From CAZHPY01 sp964534705 (GTDB lineage: Bacteria > Omnitrophota > Gorgyraeia > 2-01-FULL-45-10), in NCBI GenBank assembly GCA_964534705.1, contig CAZHPY010000026.1:1-19405 (forward strand): a DNA stretch of 19,405 nt. Direction: 5' to 3'. Position 1 is the stretch's first letter. Each line of letters opens with the position of its first letter. A program made the position numbers and the translations under genes. Shown here in pieces: positions 8,439 through 14,742 of this stretch. Below the pieces are notes generated by a model. That model saw only the letters and a list, made by a program, of their open reading frames with translations, made no database searches and was not told where the DNA came from.

Positions 8439-9085
8439 ATCTTTCCCTCACCCTGGAGTTTTTTATATAACGGTATTATATTGCTTATGATATCCTTCTG
8501 TTTCAGGATGACGTATGCTTTGTCATCTTCGGTAAAACCAGACTGTTTTTTGAAAAGATACTGCAGGTTGGCATCTTTGTCTATACTGATAGAATGGAAC
8601 CACGCCATGTTGAAAAGGACCTGCAGGTCCAGAAAATCCTGGTCAGAAAAAGTCCTTGCAATTTTTTTCAGGGCGCGTTCAGGCACGTTCTGCAGTCCTT
8701 TTTTTAACAACAGTTCCGAATAACGCTCATTCGGTTCTATAAAATGCTTAAAATTTACCCTGAAAAAATTTTCCAGCATATCCAGCCTGTCATATTCGCT
8801 CAATGAAGAAGCCTCTTTCATCGTCAGGTCCAGGAAGACATCGGTGGCGTCATTGTGGGCATAGTCATGTATCTGCTCCAGGAGCGATGGGACAAGATTG
8901 AACGTCATTCTTACGTTGTCAAACCCCTCCAGGAGCGCAGCCATCGGGAAATAGTCTTTAACGGCATGGAGCCTCGTCCATGGCATTAAATACTTGCCCG
9001 TAACGGTATCCTTATAGCTGGGCTGATGCATATGCCAAAGGAATGCTACCGATAACTTTTTTGCAGTATGATTTTCAGGATTCAT
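7349..9085 (-). CDS. Glycoside hydrolase family 57 protein (alpha-amylase/glucanotransferase-like), C-terminus frameshifted by duplication
   Basis: 578 residues as it stands. GH57 motifs are visible: region 1 WHMHQPSY (17-24), region 3 RGMWPSEGSVSDE (277-289, nucleophile Glu283), region 4 VVIAMDGENAWE (393-404, general acid Asp398), and region 5 WINHNFRVWICEEQDN. The family acts on alpha-glucans (alpha-amylase, 4-alpha-glucanotransferase, branching enzymes); this architecture resembles the COG1449 group. No signal peptide, so probably cytoplasmic glycogen or maltodextrin metabolism. Residues up to about 525 (GGKAHTGND) are normal; the following tail of about 50 residues (RDIGYPILSSYC...) is an off-frame reading of the second copy and replaces the natural 31-residue end. 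All catalytic motifs remain, so a product could still fold. No Shine-Dalgarno; a TATAAA at 9097-9102 lies just upstream. Confidence 0.85.
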   Translation of the reverse strand: MNPENHTAKKLSVAFLWHMHQPSYKDTVTGKYLMPWTRLHAVKDYFPMAALLEGFDNVRMTFNLVPSLLEQIHDYAHNDATDVFLDLTMKEASSLSEYDRLDMLENFFRVNFKHFIEPNERYSELLLKKGLQNVPERALKKIARTFSDQDFLDLQVLFNMAWFHSISIDKDANLQYLFKKQSGFTEDDKAYVILKQKDIISNIIPLYKKLQGEGKIEISATPFYHPIVPLLCDTSIARISMPGAPLPKKRFMHHEDAAWHIEEAMKYHDGLFGMPPRGMWPSEGSVSDETLEIMASKGIKWVATDEDILFRSIALSDRKRRMHHHADRRIIYQPYKFKKDSKSLSVMFRDKNLSNLISFNYNAWDQLDAAEDLMAHFRNISAALEEDAGKGIVVIAMDGENAWEYYENNGRDFFEAVYSRLDSDPSLESTTISGYLGEGPSGKTMGTIFPGSWINHNFRVWICEEQDNLSWDYLSAVRADLVKFTKELGQGHSDQGNLKKAWREFYISEGSDWNWWYGGKAHTGNDRDIGYPILSSYCASSLRYLNSQDLHARRAAPQEKVYASRGCRMAHRRSDEIS

Positions 9086-9234
9086 AGACCGAATAATTTA
9101 TATCGGGAAAGGTGAGCGCCGTCCTGAAAGGCAAACCTTAAAGACGGAACTTCATATCTGGGCCCGAAACCTCTGGCTTGCGAAGTAGCGTTTTTTGCCA
9201 TAAGGAAACTATTCCTTGGAATGGATAATGGAAA
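9086..9234 (-). other. Intergenic leader region with two possible hairpins
   Basis: 149 bp without a gene. On the minus strand, upstream of the GH57 gene, two stems can be drawn: ACTTC/GAAGT (9182-9186 with 9149-9153), and CCGTC/GACGG (9143-9147 with 9119-9123) enclosing AAGG/CCTT. A further 6-bp hairpin (AAGGAA/TTCCTT, 9202-9217) sits after the stop of the preceding gene without a U tract. An 11-bp direct repeat, GGAAACTATTC, occurs at 9204-9214 and 9230-9240. I do not recognise a known riboswitch. Confidence 0.3.
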
Positions 9235-9708
9235 CTATTCTTCGACGGCAGGAGCGGACTCTTCCTGCGCAGGTTCCTCTTTTTCGACGCTGACCATTTT
9301 CGCCGTATTCTTGCCTGCGGCTGAAGTATAGGCCACGTCTACCCAATCGCCCTTCTTTATTTCGCCTATTGCGTTAACGTTCTCCAGCTTTGAATTGCTG
9401 TCCAGGGTTATTTCTGCGGTCTTCTCCTCATCGTTATCGTAGTCATAATACTGGACCGACATGGAATTGGCCGAGGCGTTTACGCTCTGGACTTCGCCAT
9501 ATATGGAAAGTTCGCTCATCTTCGGCGCTTCTTCTTTAACTTCAGGCGCCGGTACTGTGCCGGCCTCTGTTTGCTGGGCTGCGACGCCGGCCTGCGTTTC
9601 TTCGTTCTTTGATACAGCTTGTGGTCCCTCACCCTGAGCAAATAGGCAGGTCAAGGTAAGTGTCATGATCGTGGATATTACTGCCGCATATATAAAATAC
9701 CTTCTCAT
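9235..9708 (-). CDS. Secreted hypothetical protein with a small beta-rich domain
   Basis: 157 residues. An N-terminal basic-hydrophobic signal peptide (about 1-24, cleavage likely after LFA) is followed by a low-complexity Ala/Glu/Pro linker (25-66). A compact domain spans about 67-147 (ELSIYGEVQSVNASANSMSV ... IKKGDWVDVAYTSAAGKNTA) whose alternating pattern and KGDWVDVAY motif resemble OB-like or DUF5666-type beta barrels. The tail is acidic (EEPAQEESAPAVEE). Cys21 lies in the hydrophobic core but the context TLTC is not a good lipobox, so it is probably a soluble periplasmic protein. Start at ATG 9708 is supported by AAGGAGGTG about 5 nt upstream, and promoter elements lie at 9736-9764. Not recognised as a named family; function unknown. 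Confidence 0.75.
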   Translation of the reverse strand: MRRYFIYAAVISTIMTLTLTCLFAQGEGPQAVSKNEETQAGVAAQQTEAGTVPAPEVKEEAPKMSELSIYGEVQSVNASANSMSVQYYDYDNDEEKTAEITLDSNSKLENVNAIGEIKKGDWVDVAYTSAAGKNTAKMVSVEKEEPAQEESAPAVEE

Positions 9709-9735
9709 TCTACACCTCCTTAAATTTTACGCCAT

Positions 9736-9764
9736 ATATTATCATAATCAGCCTATTGAGTCAA
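9736..9764 (-). promoter_or_regulatory. Promoter for the secreted beta-domain protein
   Basis: On the minus strand TTGACT (9759-9764), a 17-bp spacer and TAATAT (9736-9741). It precedes the strong ribosome-binding site of the gene starting at 9708. Confidence 0.5.
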
Positions 9765-9796
9765 TATTTTTAAAAACTGCTTAAGATCGAAAACAA

Positions 9797-9828
9797 ACCG
9801 CGGCAATGTAACTATACATCGCCGCGGT
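9797..9828 (-). terminator. Strong hairpin terminator after the lipoprotein operon
   Basis: ACCGCGGC pairs perfectly with GCCGCGGT (9797-9804 with 9821-9828); one A-C mismatch and a further 5-bp stem (ATGTA/TACAT) follow, closed by a 4-nt loop. On the minus strand it is followed by TTTGTTTTC, so it ends the transcript of the two lipoprotein genes. Confidence 0.75.
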
Positions 9829-9855
9829 CAAAAAATGCGCTATATACAAGATCTC

Positions 9856-10203
9856 TTAATTTTTAGGCGCGACTTTGCTTTGTTCCTGGCCTGCCAGCTT
9901 ATCGTAAGCCGCTTTCAATGTAACTTTTTCATCCAGCAGTTTATCATATTCGCTTTTCAAGGCATTCTTTTCATTAATGGCTGTTTCGGCCTTTGCCGCA
10001 AGGTCCATCTTCTCCTTCAGCAGGTTCTCATATTCAGCCCTTAAAGCGTCTCTCGACTTTGTAATAATGCCCAGCTTCTCTTCGAGGGCGATCTTTTCGT
10101 TCATCAGGGCTTCGTATTTATTCTTTGAGACGCCGCATCCCGCAACAGCGATCGAAATAAATCCTACCAGGATAACTAATGCCGCTGATTTAAAAAACTT
10201 CAT
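9856..10203 (-). CDS. Small coiled-coil lipoprotein
   Basis: 115 residues. A short lipoprotein signal ends in IAVAGC, with lipidated Cys23. The rest (about 28-105) is one heptad-rich helix with recurring pieces of the form YEALMNEKIALEEK, YENLLKEKMDLAAK, YDKLLDEKVTLKAAYDKL, roughly 20-30 residues apart, indicating internal repetition and a coiled coil, probably oligomeric. It resembles Lpp/OmpA-associated coiled-coil lipoproteins in design, but no specific homology is claimed. It follows the peptidoglycan-binding lipoprotein by 17 bp and shares its promoter and terminator, so both likely act at the envelope, linking membrane and wall. Confidence 0.8.
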   Translation of the reverse strand: MKFFKSAALVILVGFISIAVAGCGVSKNKYEALMNEKIALEEKLGIITKSRDALRAEYENLLKEKMDLAAKAETAINEKNALKSEYDKLLDEKVTLKAAYDKLAGQEQSKVAPKN

Positions 10204-10220
10204 AAAGATTTATTCTCCCT

Positions 10221-10667
10221 TTACTGCTTTAAAGATTTCTCCAACTCCGCCCATGTCTTTGGGCCGACTTTACCGTCTGCTTTTAAACCCTTTGCTTTCT
10301 GAAATTCTATAACGGCCTTCTTGGTTTTCGGGCCGATCTTACCGTCGATATTACCAGTGTAAAAACCGGCGGATTTCAAAGCTGTTTGTATCTCTTTGTT
10401 GTGTTCTAAACTATCGGTCGCGCCTGTATTACCTGTTTCAGAAGAAGGTGGAACCGCAGCCGTAGGAGGAATTGTTTCCTGGCTGAATGTCTGAGCCGCA
10501 GATGGCTCTGTCACAGGAGCCTGTGTCACAACTACCTCTTCTGTCGGCACGGTAGCTTCTATCGGTGCTGTCTCGGCTTCGCTACTCACCCTGCCCTTAC
10601 ATCCAACTACTGCAAGAGGCAATATTATAAGGCCCATCACGAACAATGTAATCAAACCTTTCCCCAT
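10221..10667 (-). CDS. Lipoprotein with C-terminal peptidoglycan-binding domain (PG_binding_1)
   Basis: 148 residues. The signal ends with LAVVGC (lipidated Cys23). A Thr/Pro/Glu/Val-rich linker runs from about 26 to 85. A PG_binding_1 domain covers about 88-146, with the typical LKSAGFYTGNIDGKIGPKTK and AVIEFQKAKGLKADGKVGP repeats of the GxxxGxxGPxT pattern. The protein would be tethered in a membrane by lipid and grip peptidoglycan with its C-terminus. Start ATG 10667 is supported by GGAAGGAGG about 5 nt upstream and a near-perfect promoter at 10704-10733. It is the first gene of a two-gene operon with the coiled-coil lipoprotein. Confidence 0.88.
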   Translation of the reverse strand: MGKGLITLFVMGLIILPLAVVGCKGRVSSEAETAPIEATVPTEEVVVTQAPVTEPSAAQTFSQETIPPTAAVPPSSETGNTGATDSLEHNKEIQTALKSAGFYTGNIDGKIGPKTKKAVIEFQKAKGLKADGKVGPKTWAELEKSLKQ

Positions 10668-10703
10668 CTATACCTCCTTCCAGATATATTTTTCTTTTTT
10701 TGA

Positions 10704-10733
10704 ATTATAAACCTTTATTCAATTCCTTGTCAA
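10704..10733 (-). promoter_or_regulatory. Consensus sigma-70 promoter for the lipoprotein operon
   Basis: On the minus strand TTGACA (10728-10733) and TATAAT (10704-10709), both perfect hexamers, separated by 18 bp. The leader is about 30 nt and A-rich. Confidence 0.75.
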
Positions 10734-10748
10734 GCACATTCGGCAAAT

Positions 10749-11366
10749 TCACTTAAATATCTCCCCCGTTTCCCTGGACCAGAACAAAAGATCCAGCTCG
10801 TCCAGCGGTATATTTAAACGCCTGGCGAATTCTTTTGCCTTTTGCTCTATTTTAAGATATAAGCGGGGCGTCAGAGACGGTGGAATATTGTTAATAATAC
10901 CGTATCTTTTCAGATTTTTGAGGATATGCCTGTCAAGTATCGCTACTTCGGCACCCAGGCCTATATTACGCAGGAAATGACTCGCCTCTTTGTAACCCAT
11001 GCCTTTAACATTCTTTACAAGGTGGTCCCTGATCTTCAACGCGTTCCCTGAATTAAAAACATTCCTGTCGAAACAGGACCTTGCATGGATTATATATTCT
11101 GCCTTTTTATTGTGAAAACGCGCCTTTCCCCTTAAAATACTACGTATGGCTCGCTTATTGCCTTTAAACAGAAGATCCGTATTTTTTAATTCCTGGATCG
11201 CCCTGTCACAGTAACGGGCATTGGACTGAGGGGTAAGAAGGCAAAAACACAACTCTGGGAATAACTCTTTTGTCTTGTCTTTATTTATGCTCCTGAAATC
11301 TTTCAAGCGTTCTTTTATCTTCCGCTTCTTGCTCTTGTATTCTTCTAATAATTCCCTATACCTCAC
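10749..11366 (-). CDS. ogg: 8-oxoguanine DNA glycosylase/AP lyase, Ogg2 type
   Basis: 205 residues from GTG 11366, chosen because AGGAG lies 6 nt upstream; a TTG at 11372 abuts that site and would add two residues. The helix-hairpin-helix region VKNVKGMGYKEASHFLRNIG (about 117-136) carries the candidate Schiff-base Lys126, and AILDRHILKNL carries the catalytic Asp145. The C-terminal LDLLFWSRETGEIFK is typical of Ogg2 enzymes (Methanocaldococcus and Thermotoga type), which read the base with their terminal residue. It excises oxidised guanine and nicks the abasic site. It is the last gene of the redox island; its role fits repair of oxidative damage. It is separated from trxB by 67 bp with a GC-rich inverted repeat, so coupling is less tight than elsewhere. 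Confidence 0.85.
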   Translation of the reverse strand: MRYRELLEEYKSKKRKIKERLKDFRSINKDKTKELFPELCFCLLTPQSNARYCDRAIQELKNTDLLFKGNKRAIRSILRGKARFHNKKAEYIIHARSCFDRNVFNSGNALKIRDHLVKNVKGMGYKEASHFLRNIGLGAEVAILDRHILKNLKRYGIINNIPPSLTPRLYLKIEQKAKEFARRLNIPLDELDLLFWSRETGEIFK

Positions 11367-11433
11367 TCCCAACTCCTAATTCCCCCCGGCCAAGCGCCTA
11401 AGGCAGTCGGGGCAGGCAACTCTCAACTATATG

Positions 11434-12336
11434 CTACCGTCTCTCGCTTAGATACCTAAACGCAGTTAAAGCTGCTTTCGATCCCTCTCCCGCAGCGATT
11501 ATTATCTGTTTTTCCGGCACATCCGTTACGTCCCCCGCTGCAAATATCCCGGGTATGTTCGTCCGATTATAGCTGTCGACCTTTATCTCGCCAAACGAAT
11601 TCCTGCTTACATCAGAAACAAAATCCGAATTTGGCATTAGGCCTATCTCGACGAATACCCCCTCTACCGGCAGATCCTCCACCTTGCCTTCCCTCTTGAT
11701 CCTTATACCGCTAACAAACTTGTCTCCGGACACGGCAATCACATGCGTATTGTTCATGATAGAAACGGCTTCGGATCCTTCTACTTTCTCCATCATCACA
11801 GGGTCTCCGGTAAGACGGGAGGTTATATTTATCATGTAAATATGGCGGGCTATTTTTAGTAACTGGAGAGCGGCGTCGAGCGCCGAATTCCCGCCCCCTA
11901 TTATCGCAACGTCCTTCCCCGCAAAAAGGGGGCCATCGCACGTGGCGCAGTAAGTAAGCCCCCTGTTTTTAAATTCCTTTTCTCCGGAGACATTTAATTC
12001 CCTGGACTTTTTACCGGACGCTATTATCAGCGTCTTAGCCTCATATTCCCCCTTATCCGTAGTAACGATTATCTTTTCATCGATCTTTTTTACGGCAGTA
12101 ACAGTCTCTCTTTCTTTGAGAGGCACGTTATACCTGCGCATGTGTTCTTCGAATTTCGAGGTTAGCTCTGGGCCGCTAACGAACTGATAGCCTGTGTAAT
12201 TTTCTATCCTGCCGGACCATGCTGTCTGGCCTCCGATATCTTTGCTTATCACCAGAAGTTCCATTCTTTTCCGGATAGCGTAGATCGCAGCCGTTATTCC
12301 AGCAGGCCCAGCGCCAATTACGATTATGTCGTACAT
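11434..12336 (-). CDS. trxB: Thioredoxin reductase (thioredoxin-disulfide reductase)
   Basis: 300 residues from ATG 12336 (MYDIIVIGAGPAG, the usual TrxB start; a TTG two codons earlier is also open). The FAD-binding Rossmann motif GAGPAG is at 8-13, the redox-active CATC (Cys130 and Cys133) is followed by DGP, and the second, nucleotide-binding motif GGGNSA is at 147-152. The C-terminal FAD motif GIFAAGDVTD is present. The length is normal for low-molecular-weight TrxB. The nucleotide-binding segment IGGGNSALDAALQL does not by itself settle NADPH versus reduced-ferredoxin or flavin use. It follows the glutaredoxin-like gene by 10 bp, so that protein is the obvious substrate; no classical thioredoxin is in the window. 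Confidence 0.92.
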   Translation of the reverse strand: MYDIIVIGAGPAGITAAIYAIRKRMELLVISKDIGGQTAWSGRIENYTGYQFVSGPELTSKFEEHMRRYNVPLKERETVTAVKKIDEKIIVTTDKGEYEAKTLIIASGKKSRELNVSGEKEFKNRGLTYCATCDGPLFAGKDVAIIGGGNSALDAALQLLKIARHIYMINITSRLTGDPVMMEKVEGSEAVSIMNNTHVIAVSGDKFVSGIRIKREGKVEDLPVEGVFVEIGLMPNSDFVSDVSRNSFGEIKVDSYNRTNIPGIFAAGDVTDVPEKQIIIAAGEGSKAALTAFRYLSERR

Positions 12337-12346
12337 TTGCAAGGCC

Positions 12347-12583
12347 CTAGATCCCCAACACTTTCTTTATCTTTTCCTTATCAAACCCCACTATAAGTTC
12401 GCCGTCTATATCTACGACGGGAACTCCCATCTGGCCTGACCTTTTTATCATTTCCTGCGCCGCATCCTGGTCGCTGGACACGTCTATATCCTTAAAATTG
12501 ACCGCGCTCTCTTTTAAGAACTGCTTTACCCTTATACAGTATGGGCATGTCGGCGTAGAATACACTTTGACATTTTTATCCAT
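12347..12583 (-). CDS. Glutaredoxin-like thiol-disulfide oxidoreductase (NrdH/YruB type)
   Basis: 78 residues with the thioredoxin fold reduced to its core. It has the active site TCPYC (Cys13 and Cys16) after the first strand (VKVYSTP), the cis-Pro loop GVPVVDIDG (Pro55), and the closing GFDKEKIKKVLG. No C-terminal extension. It matches the small YruB/NrdH-like glutaredoxin group, many of which are reduced by thioredoxin reductase rather than glutathione. Start ATG 12583 has GGAGG about 6 nt upstream. Located between superoxide reductase and trxB, it probably passes electrons from TrxB to cell thiols, perhaps including the peroxiredoxin domain encoded upstream in the same run. Confidence 0.9.
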   Translation of the reverse strand: MDKNVKVYSTPTCPYCIRVKQFLKESAVNFKDIDVSSDQDAAQEMIKRSGQMGVPVVDIDGELIVGFDKEKIKKVLGI

Positions 12584-12602
12584 ATAATTCGCCTCCGATC
12601 TT

Positions 12603-12998
12603 TTATGTTATATCCAGTTTCTTCGAACTCTGCCACAGGCCATGTATATTGCAATAGGAAGACCCGAGCAACGTCCCGGGCTTGTCGGTCTTAAAACTTA
12701 CCGTGGCCTGGGGATGGGTATAAACCGTGCTCATGTTGGGCCCGGCTACCGCTTCGCCATGAGCATCGAACTCTATCTTCGCGACCTGATAAGGGAATTT
12801 TTCCCCATCGGGCAAAAAGAAAAGGCTTATCCATCTTATATGGTGCTCTGTTGTATTTGGATGTGGTATTTCCTTGCCTACGGACAGTGTTACGTTCACC
12901 CACTCTCCTTTTTTGCCCTTATCAGGGGCGTCAATAACAGGTATGTGCTTCTCTTTCTTCCAGTCGGCGGACTGGAGCAAGTCTTTTAATTCTGCCAT
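12603..12998 (-). CDS. sor: Superoxide reductase (neelaredoxin-type, 1Fe)
   Basis: 131 residues; it lacks the N-terminal desulforedoxin domain of desulfoferrodoxins and so is a one-iron type. The active-site ligands can all be assigned: EKHIP (Glu16, Lys17, His18), HPNTTEHHIRW (His46, His52) and SYCNIHGLW (Cys116, His119), the Fe(His)4Cys centre, with Glu16/Lys17 as the usual second-sphere residues. It reduces superoxide to hydrogen peroxide without releasing O2, taking electrons from rubredoxin, which is encoded in the same run. It begins 9 bp after the ferritin-like gene, whose stop overlaps its ribosome-binding site (GAGGATCGCATG), so the two are probably coupled. Cytoplasmic. Confidence 0.95.
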   Translation of the reverse strand: MAELKDLLQSADWKKEKHIPVIDAPDKGKKGEWVNVTLSVGKEIPHPNTTEHHIRWISLFFLPDGEKFPYQVAKIEFDAHGEAVAGPNMSTVYTHPQATVSFKTDKPGTLLGSSYCNIHGLWQSSKKLDIT

Positions 12999-13007
12999 GC
13001 GATCCTC

Positions 13008-13484
13008 CTACCCGAGCAGGTCTTCGAATTTTTCTTCGTGACCGACCTCTTCAGCCAGAATGTGGCACGCCAATTGGTATGTCACATGGTCCTTGCCTTT
13101 TGTCTTTTCAGCTATCTTCTGGTATACGTCTATAGCGCCGGCTTCTGCGTCGGTAACGGTTTTGATCATACCTTTGTAATCCGATGTGCTCTTCGGCGGT
13201 TTCGGATAAGGCGCGTTGCCGTTCTTCTCGATATCGGAAAAATTGGCCAGCGGCAAGCCGCCCAATTCCTGTATCCTGTCCGCCAATTCCCCGGCATGCT
13301 CCGCTTCGTCCTTTGCTATCTCTTCCAGGAATTCGCTCATATCTTCATAAGCCATACCTGTGCATGTCCTTGCCATATACAAATATGAATAATGAGCCAG
13401 CCATTCATCGGCGTAAGCCCTGTTAAGATCGTTTATGATCTCTTTCACATTTACACCTGCTATTTTCGTGCCTTCTTTACCCAT
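13008..13484 (-). CDS. Dps-like ferritin family protein (DpsL/thioferritin-like)
   Basis: 158 residues of four-helix ferritin fold. Diiron-ligand motifs are ADEW (Glu27), DEAEH (Glu60 and His63), DAEAG (Glu114) and EEVGHEE (Glu146, His149). It resembles the archaeal-type Dps-like proteins (COG2406) rather than classical Dps, since the ligands lie within the subunit as in bacterioferritin. Cysteines at 41 and 140 are candidates for the redox-active pair known in thioferritins, but this cannot be confirmed without a structure. It oxidises ferrous iron with peroxide and stores it, protecting DNA. Start ATG 13484 has AAGGAGGTAG just upstream. A 62-bp gap from the flavodiiron gene holds a short palindrome (13514-13526). 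Confidence 0.85.
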   Translation of the reverse strand: MGKEGTKIAGVNVKEIINDLNRAYADEWLAHYSYLYMARTCTGMAYEDMSEFLEEIAKDEAEHAGELADRIQELGGLPLANFSDIEKNGNAPYPKPPKSTSDYKGMIKTVTDAEAGAIDVYQKIAEKTKGKDHVTYQLACHILAEEVGHEEKFEDLLG

Positions 13485-13513
13485 TTGCTACCTCCTTTTT
13501 TAGTATTACCTGT

Positions 13514-13526
13514 AACACATTGTGTT
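13514..13526. promoter_or_regulatory. Short palindrome upstream of the ferritin-superoxide reductase genes
   Basis: AACACA T TGTGTT, a perfect 6+6 dyad with one central base, in the 62-bp gap before the Dps-like gene and about 30 bp ahead of its start. It could be an operator of an oxidative-stress regulator; it matches neither the PerR nor the Rex consensus closely. Confidence 0.25.
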
Positions 13527-13546
13527 CCTCGCCCTTGCTCGGAACT

Positions 13547-14731
13547 TTATAACTTGCCGGCGAATTCCTTACCATAATCATAACACTTTTTCAGGTCATT
13601 GCTATCCGGCATATATTTGAAGGCCACGGGCGCAATAGCTATATCTACCCCGGACTCCTTCATTACCTTTTCCATGGACGCAACAGCGCCCCCGGCCCAC
13701 CCATACGATCCAAAAAGCCCCGCTATCCTGCCTTTCGGCTTCAGGCCCTTAACGAATTCCAGGAAACCCGCTATTGTGGGAAGCATATCGTTATCATGCG
13801 TGGATGACCCGATAAGGAACCCTTTTGCGTCCAGCATCTCTTTTACTACTTCTGTCCTGTCGGATGCCGTAATGTCGAATAATTTTGCCTTCACGCCTGA
13901 GTCAAGCAACCCTTCCATTATTTTACGAGCCATCTTTTCCGTGGCCCCCCACATGCTTTCATACACGATCACGACCTTTTTACTGGACTCATTCTTTGCC
14001 CATGATACATATGCGTTCACTATCTTCATGGGGTCCTTGCGCCATATTATACCGTGGCTGGGGGCTATCATGTTAATAGGTACGTTCATTTTTTGCACTT
14101 CTTCTATTTTTTTAAGTATGAGAGAGCTTAGCGGCCACAGGATATTGGCATAATACTTTGCCGCCTCATCCATGAGCTCAAACTGGCCAACCTCATCATC
14201 AAACCTTTCTCCTGATGCGTAGTGTTGGCCGAATGCGTCATTAGGCAAAAGCAGCTCTTCTTCCCGGCAATAAGTGAACATGCTGTCGGGCCAATGTATC
14301 ATTGGCGCTTCGAGGAACGTAAGCGTCCTTTTGCCCAAGGGCAACTTGTCGCCGGTCTTGACTACCTGAAAATCCCAATTTTCGTAATAGTACCTGTAAA
14401 GGCCTTCCTTGCATTTTGCCGTACCATATACCTTTGCATTAGGACAAAGCTTCATCAATGCCGGCATCGCCCCTGAATGGTCCGTTTCAACATGGTTGGC
14501 TATCACATAATCTATTTTTTCCGGCGGCACTATTGCGCGTATTTTTTCTATCATTTCGCCGGCAAACGGGCCGTATACAGTGTCAACCAGCGCGATCTTG
14601 TCATCAACTATCAGGTAAGAGTTGTAGGTTGTTCCTCTCTGTGTATTATAGGTATGGCCGTGGAATGTCTTTACATTCCAATCAACCGCCCCAACCCAGT
14701 AAATGCCTTTCTTGATCTCGATCGATCCCAT
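13547..14731 (-). CDS. fprA: A-type flavodiiron protein (rubredoxin:oxygen oxidoreductase)
   Basis: 394 residues from ATG 14731, preferred over ATG 14737 because AAGGAG lies 7-8 nt upstream of the former and abuts the latter. N-terminal metallo-beta-lactamase-like domain (about 1-245) with the diiron ligands His80, Glu82, Asp84, His85 (NHVETDHSG), His146 (MIHWPDSM), Asp165 (LPNDAFG) and His226 (APSHG). C-terminal flavodoxin domain (about 252-394) with the FMN loop ESMWGATEKMA and GSYGWAGGA. No extra rubredoxin or flavin reductase domain, hence class A. It reduces O2 to water (or NO to N2O) using electrons from rubredoxin. It starts 11 bp after the flavin reductase gene. Cytoplasmic. Confidence 0.95.
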   Translation of the reverse strand: MGSIEIKKGIYWVGAVDWNVKTFHGHTYNTQRGTTYNSYLIVDDKIALVDTVYGPFAGEMIEKIRAIVPPEKIDYVIANHVETDHSGAMPALMKLCPNAKVYGTAKCKEGLYRYYYENWDFQVVKTGDKLPLGKRTLTFLEAPMIHWPDSMFTYCREEELLLPNDAFGQHYASGERFDDEVGQFELMDEAAKYYANILWPLSSLILKKIEEVQKMNVPINMIAPSHGIIWRKDPMKIVNAYVSWAKNESSKKVVIVYESMWGATEKMARKIMEGLLDSGVKAKLFDITASDRTEVVKEMLDAKGFLIGSSTHDNDMLPTIAGFLEFVKGLKPKGRIAGLFGSYGWAGGAVASMEKVMKESGVDIAIAPVAFKYMPDSNDLKKCYDYGKEFAGKL

Positions 14732-14742
14732 GATCATTCTCC

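Noticed and set aside
6481..9085. Two tandem paralogous GH57 genes
   Set aside because: The second lacks the N-terminal motif, the shared part appears identical, and removing 931 bp gives one perfect gene, so it is a duplication inside one gene.
9120..9180. c-di-GMP (GEMM) riboswitch, suggested by GGCAAACC at 9130-9137 on the plus strand
   Set aside because: The remaining core (GACGCAAAGCC and tetraloop-receptor arrangement) is missing, and no gene lies downstream on that strand.
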